From an uncultured Clostridia bacterium (GTDB taxonomy: Bacteria > Bacillota > Clostridia > UMGS1810), in the NCBI GenBank assembly GCA_934481345.1, contig CAKSPF010000004.1, positions 124,001 to 188,000 on the forward strand: a stretch of DNA of 64,000 nucleotides, written 5' to 3'. Each line of letters opens with the position of its first letter. Within the stretch, counting starts at the first letter, position 1. The notes under the pieces were generated by a model. That model saw only the letters and a list, made by a program, of their open reading frames with translations, did no database searches and was not told the DNA's origin. Below, piece after piece: positions 60,639 through 64,000 of this stretch. The position numbers were made by a program, and so were the translations under genes.

Positions 60639-62294
60639 TCAGCCGTTAAACTCCAGCACAAATTCCGTGCCTTCGCCAAGCCTGCTTGATACCGAAATAT
60701 CCACATTGTTCGCCATTGCCAGATGCTTTACTATGGAAAGCCCCAGCCCCGTGCCGTTTACTTTTTTTGAGTGGCTTTTGTCTACTCGGAAAAAACGTTC
60801 AAAAACCCGTTCCAGATATTTATCCGGTATTCCTATTCCGGTATCCGATACAATAAGCTTTTTCGGTTGTATTTCAAAAATCACCGTACCGCCGTTTTTA
60901 TTGTACTTTACGGAATTATCCGCCAGATTGTATACCATCTCCGTCAGTTGAGAAAGATTTGCAGTCACCTGTGAATCCTCGCCCGAAACATTAAGTCTAA
61001 CTCCGCGTTCCTCCGCTCTTGCGCTCAGGCTCTCTATAACCTCATTTACTACCGATTTTAAAGAAACGCTTTGCTTCTGAACGCTCTCGTTCATCTCGTC
61101 AAGATGAGAAAGCTTTATTATGTCGTCAACAAGAGCGATAAGTCTTGAGCTTTCTTTTTCTATTTTCTTTACAAATCCGATGACGTCGTCGGGTTTGGCA
61201 ATTCCGCTTCCTATAATCTGTGCATAGCCGTGTATCGCTGTAAGCGGCGTTTTCAATTCATGCGAAACATTAGCGGTAAATTCACGGCGGATTTTTTCCG
61301 ACTGTGTTTTTTCGCTCACATCAAACAGCAGCATAACCGCACCGCTTATTGCGTCTTTTTCAAACAGGGGACTTGCAAATATCTGATATGTTTTGTTGTT
61401 TGTTTCAAACATTATATTGCTTTTCGTTCCTGTAAGCGCACTTTTAAAGGCTTTTTGTATTTCATCTCTGTCGGTAAGCAGGCTGACATTTTTGTGTTTG
61501 AGCTGTGATTCCTCCGTACCGAATATCTGCGTCGCGCAGTTATTTACAGATACGATTTCAGAGTTTTTGTCTATAATCAAAAGTCCCTCATTTATGTTGT
61601 CCATAATTGCCCGAAGGCGGACTTTCTGCGATTTTATCTTGCTCATCTGCCGGTTTATCTCTCTGCTCTGATGAGATATTCTTTTCAAAAACGGTTTTAT
61701 CTCGTCATATACATTATCAAAGTTTTCCGTTTCAAATGAATTTATGTTTTCAATAGGTCTTATTATATTTGAAGTAAGTCTTGAAGCCACGATTGCGGTA
61801 AGCAGATATATCAGAACCGCCATAAAAAGCACCGAAACCAATACACCGAAGAGCATTGAATTCACTCCGTTTATCTTTGCACAAACGCGCAGAATGTTTC
61901 CGTTGTTGAGCCGCACCGCATAGTAAAACATTTTTTTTGCGCCGCTTATCAGAAATCTGCTCCGTTCTCCCGTTCCGTTTTCCAGAGCCTGCTCCGTTTC
62001 AGTCTTATTTGTTCCCGTTTCCTCCACATATACGCCGTTGTCATACAGGATTTTACCGTCAGGCTGCAGAATAACTATTTTTTTATCGTCATTCTTCAGT
62101 TCCGTTATTTTTGCAAATTCCGTACCGTCACCGCTGTAATTCAAAAAATCTGCTATAAGAGAAGCTTCTTTTCTTATTTCATGCTTGTATTTCTCATTAA
62201 AAGACGTATAGCAGGCACACATAACGATTACTGTTGAAAGTATCAGCGTAATTATCGCCAGAAAGCACATGTTACGGTATATTTTTTTATACAC
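60639..62294 (-). CDS. Sensor histidine kinase, PhoR/WalK-like
   Basis: A 551-residue membrane kinase. TM1 (about 10-32) and TM2 (about 148-170) flank an extracytoplasmic sensor of about 115 residues. A HAMP-like linker, a PAS domain (LRAIMDNINEGLLIIDKN near 230), HisKA with FTANVSHELKTPLTAI near 345, and HATPase_c (NLADNSVKYNKNGG; SDTGIGIPDKYLERVFERFF; GTGLGLSIVK) follow. The start is GTG, six bases after AAGGTGGGA at the end of the regulator gene. The signal is not defined; phosphate is a guess from architecture. Confidence 0.92.
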   Translation of the reverse strand: MYKKIYRNMCFLAIITLILSTVIVMCACYTSFNEKYKHEIRKEASLIADFLNYSGDGTEFAKITELKNDDKKIVILQPDGKILYDNGVYVEETGTNKTETEQALENGTGERSRFLISGAKKMFYYAVRLNNGNILRVCAKINGVNSMLFGVLVSVLFMAVLIYLLTAIVASRLTSNIIRPIENINSFETENFDNVYDEIKPFLKRISHQSREINRQMSKIKSQKVRLRAIMDNINEGLLIIDKNSEIVSVNNCATQIFGTEESQLKHKNVSLLTDRDEIQKAFKSALTGTKSNIMFETNNKTYQIFASPLFEKDAISGAVMLLFDVSEKTQSEKIRREFTANVSHELKTPLTAIHGYAQIIGSGIAKPDDVIGFVKKIEKESSRLIALVDDIIKLSHLDEMNESVQKQSVSLKSVVNEVIESLSARAEERGVRLNVSGEDSQVTANLSQLTEMVYNLADNSVKYNKNGGTVIFEIQPKKLIVSDTGIGIPDKYLERVFERFFRVDKSHSKKVNGTGLGLSIVKHLAMANNVDISVSSRLGEGTEFVLEFNG

Positions 62295-62297
62295 TTA

Positions 62298-62972
62298 CTA
62301 TCCCACCTTGTATCCTACGTTTCTTACGGTATCTATATAATCCCCGGCGCTTCCGAGCTTTTGTCTGAGAGTTCTTATGTGGACGTCAAGCGTTCTCGAC
62401 TCGCCTTCAAATTCCGAATTCCAGATGTTTGCGATTATGCTTTCGCGGGTAACCACGTTTCCGCCTGCCTTCAAAAGCATATGCAGAAGTTCATATTCCT
62501 TGTATGTAAGCTGTTTTTCTTCTCCGTTTACAAAAACCAGCCTTTTTTTATGATCAAGTGTAAGCTCTCTGTAGGAATAAACATAACCGTCGCCGGCTGA
62601 ATCAGCCGTTCTTCTCAATACCGCTTTTATCCTCGAAATAAGCTCCAGAATATCAAACGGCTTAGATATGTAATCATCAGCTCCCATATCCAGCCCGCGG
62701 ATTTTATCCATGCGCTCCGATTTTGCAGTAAGCATTATTGCCGGAATATCTTTAGACGTATAATCCCCCCGTATCCTTTTGAGTATTTCAAGTCCGTCTG
62801 TGTCGGGAAGCATAATATCCAAAAGTACAATATCGGGTTTTTCTTTTTTCAGCGCCGCGAAAAAATCTGCCCCGTTTTCAAACCCGCGCACTTCAAAGCC
62901 GGTGGAGCGCAGTGTATATTCTATTAATTCCCTTATGTTTGCATCATCTTCAACGCAAAAAACCGTATTCAT
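62298..62972 (-). CDS. OmpR/PhoB-family response regulator
   Basis: A 224-residue DNA-binding regulator. The receiver domain has the acidic pocket VEDD (about 7-10), the phosphoacceptor Asp in IVLLDIMLPDTDGLE, and the conserved Lys in DYISKPFDILEL. The winged helix has LTYKEYELLHMLLKAGGNVVTRE and SRTLDVHIRTLRQKLG. The ATG at 62972 follows GAGGTG. Cotranscribed with the kinase gene three bases away. Confidence 0.94.
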   Translation of the reverse strand: MNTVFCVEDDANIRELIEYTLRSTGFEVRGFENGADFFAALKKEKPDIVLLDIMLPDTDGLEILKRIRGDYTSKDIPAIMLTAKSERMDKIRGLDMGADDYISKPFDILELISRIKAVLRRTADSAGDGYVYSYRELTLDHKKRLVFVNGEEKQLTYKEYELLHMLLKAGGNVVTRESIIANIWNSEFEGESRTLDVHIRTLRQKLGSAGDYIDTVRNVGYKVG

Positions 62973-62996
62973 AAAAGTCACCTCGCATACACAGCT

Positions 62997-63025
62997 ATTG
63001 TATCATAAAATATTTTTTATGTAAA
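62997..63025 (-). promoter_or_regulatory. Promoter of the two-component operon
   Basis: Minus strand TTTACA (63025-63020), 17 bases, TACAAT (63002-62997). Confidence 0.7.
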
Positions 63026-63066
63026 CATTTACAATGTGTTTTTAGTGATGTTTTAAAAATAAAATA

Positions 63067-63095
63067 TTGACAATTTAAAACAGGTATGGTAATAT
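63067..63095 (+). promoter_or_regulatory. Promoter of the TetR-family gene
   Basis: TTGACA (63067-63072), 17 bases, TAATAT (63090-63095), 25 bases before the start. Confidence 0.65.
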
Positions 63096-63119
63096 GACGT
63101 TAAATAGTGAGGAGTATAT

Positions 63120-63710
63120 ATGGCATATTCAAGAGGAGTTAAAATTGAAGACGAGGTATCAGAAGAGATTATCGAAGCTGCAACCGATATTGTGTTTTCA
63201 ATGGGTTACAGCCATCTTACCGTGCGCTGTATTTTGCGAAAGCTCGGATATACAAACCGCGTTTTCTACAACAGATTCTGCAATATCCACGAAGTATTGG
63301 AGAAAGTATATGAGAACGTTTATCTCAAGATGCGTAAATGCATTGAAATCAAATATGTTCCCGGTACGGATTACTGCGAATACCTGATTAACCTTGCCGT
63401 ATCCCTTCTTAAAAAAACATATGAAACGAAGAAGCTCTTTATAAATTTTTTGTTTGAGCATGACTCTATCACAAACTATAACAGAAAGTGGTGGATTGCC
63501 CGTATTAAGGAGCTGCTTGACTACGGTGTTAAAAACAACGTTTTCAAAGAGTTTGATACCGAATCCGTAAGCTATTCCGTATGGTGCTTTTGTCGCGGCT
63601 TTACGGCAGACGCCGTAAACTTAAAGCTTGATATGAATGAAGCGGAGAAGCTTTTCAGAAACGGACTGAACTGCTTTTTAAACGGTATTGTTGACAAAGC
63701 AGCCGTATAG
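63120..63710 (+). CDS. TetR/AcrR-family transcriptional regulator
   Basis: A 196-residue regulator. The N-terminal helix-turn-helix spans about residues 12-58 (EEIIEAATDIVFSMGYSHLT, then ILRKLGYTNRVFYNRFCNIHEVLEKVY). The rest is an all-helical ligand domain rich in Cys, Trp and Phe (WWIARIKELLDYG; VWCFCRGFTADAV). GAGGAG precedes the ATG. It lies directly upstream of fabH on the same strand, separated by a region with three palindromes, so a role in fatty-acid synthesis control is likely by location. The ligand is unknown. Confidence 0.88.
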   Translation: MAYSRGVKIEDEVSEEIIEAATDIVFSMGYSHLTVRCILRKLGYTNRVFYNRFCNIHEVLEKVYENVYLKMRKCIEIKYVPGTDYCEYLINLAVSLLKKTYETKKLFINFLFEHDSITNYNRKWWIARIKELLDYGVKNNVFKEFDTESVSYSVWCFCRGFTADAVNLKLDMNEAEKLFRNGLNCFLNGIVDKAAV

Positions 63711-63744
63711 ATTTATAAATTCAAAGTATTTTTTTCTGCATTTG

Positions 63745-63847
63745 AGCACACCGTGTGCTTAAGCAGAATTTTATTTGACAATTTTGAGCACACCGTATGC
63801 TACGCAGGCGGTGATATATTTAAAATTTTTTGAGCACACTATGTGCC
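63745..63847 (+). repeat. Three palindromic operator-like repeats before fabH
   Basis: Three copies of a motif with core GCACAC-N-GTGTGC, each preceded by TTTGA or TTTTGA: 63745-63759 (perfect 15-base palindrome AGCACAC-C-GTGTGCT), 63787-63801 (one arm mismatch) and 63833-63847 (two deviations). Centres are 42 and 46 bases apart. A -35-like TTGACA at 63775-63780 lies between copies 1 and 2, and copy 3 abuts the GGAGGTG ribosome-binding site of fabH. This is the layout of repressor binding sites. Confidence 0.75.
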
Positions 63848-63862
63848 GGAGGTGTTTTGCTG

Positions 63863-64000
63863 ATGAGTTTTAATATTGCAGGAACGGGAAGCTACCTTCC
63901 CTCGACTGTTGTAACAAATGATGACCTGTCAAAAATCGTAGATACGTCCGACGAATGGATAACGCAGAGAATAGGAGTAAAAGAAAGGCGGATCTCCGTA
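63863..64000 (+). CDS. fabH: 3-oxoacyl-ACP synthase III (partial, C-terminus off window)
   Basis: First 46 residues of the initiating condensing enzyme of fatty-acid synthesis. MSFNIAGTGSYLPSTVVTND and TSDEWITQRIGVKERR are characteristic of FabH. The ATG at 63863 has GGAGGTG eight bases upstream. The catalytic Cys-His-Asn residues lie beyond the window. Probably the first gene of a fab operon. Confidence 0.95.
   Translation, partial: MSFNIAGTGSYLPSTVVTNDDLSKIVDTSDEWITQRIGVKERRISV

Noticed and set aside
63745..63847. Three short repeats as a miniature CRISPR array
   Set aside because: The repeats are 15-20 bases, imperfect and internally palindromic, spacers are AT-rich and unequal, no cas gene is present, and the location is a promoter.

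Overview
The window looks like the chromosome of a low-to-moderate G+C, Gram-positive anaerobe of the class Clostridia. Pointers are the strong GGAGG ribosome-binding sites, canonical TTGACA-17-TATAAT promoters, frequent TTG/GTG starts, SpoIID-type and spore/cell-wall-like peptidoglycan-binding proteins, Rex, a GGGtGRT protein next to an Fe-S scaffold, and a divergent second type IIA topoisomerase. Genus cannot be fixed from the sequence. No prophage, insertion sequence, CRISPR array or plasmid gene is seen; this is mostly a core-gene region.

Layout. 1-7 kb: end of typA, rpmE, a phosphohexomutase, an FAD oxidoreductase, a preQ1 riboswitch with queT, and an eda-kdgK pair for 2-keto-3-deoxygluconate. 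7-13.5 kb: rho-ftsK-ygiQ-folD on the minus strand. 13.7-16 kb: a YihY-type membrane protein, an MBL hydrolase and rpmB with a structured leader. 16-21 kb: a three-gene peptidoglycan-binding/SpoIID-like cassette, then a GDSL hydrolase-rex-(P-loop/Asp23) operon. 21-23 kb: an exported-protein gene broken at two six-base homopolymers. 23-27 kb: rpmG-secE-nusG-rplK-rplA-rplJ-rplL with an L10 leader and other structured spacers; the operon ends at a terminator and rpoB does not follow.

27-33 kb: the GGGtGRT/scaffold pair, an ACT-domain gene, and asd-dapA-dapB under a lysine riboswitch. 33-40 kb: a SpoIID protein followed by queA-tgt, then yajC, a TIGR04086-type membrane protein, an unknown ORF and secD-secF. 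40-51 kb: tRNA-Leu(CAA), a second MBL protein, mrp-HAD-ybaK, dinB, pyk, the divergent topoisomerase pair and recR. 51-60.5 kb: one histidine operon, hisZ-G-D-C-B-H-A-F-IE plus a PHP histidinol phosphatase, with an SGNH esterase at its end. 60.6-64 kb: a PhoBR-like two-component system, a TetR-family regulator, and the start of fabH behind three copies of a palindromic motif.

The most useful leads are the triple palindromic operator between the TetR gene and fabH, the GGGtGRT/Fe-S scaffold pair, the P-loop-Asp23 fusion translationally coupled to rex, the SpoIID-like/PG-binding cassette, the doubly frameshifted exported protein, and the unassigned structured leaders of rpmB and rplK.
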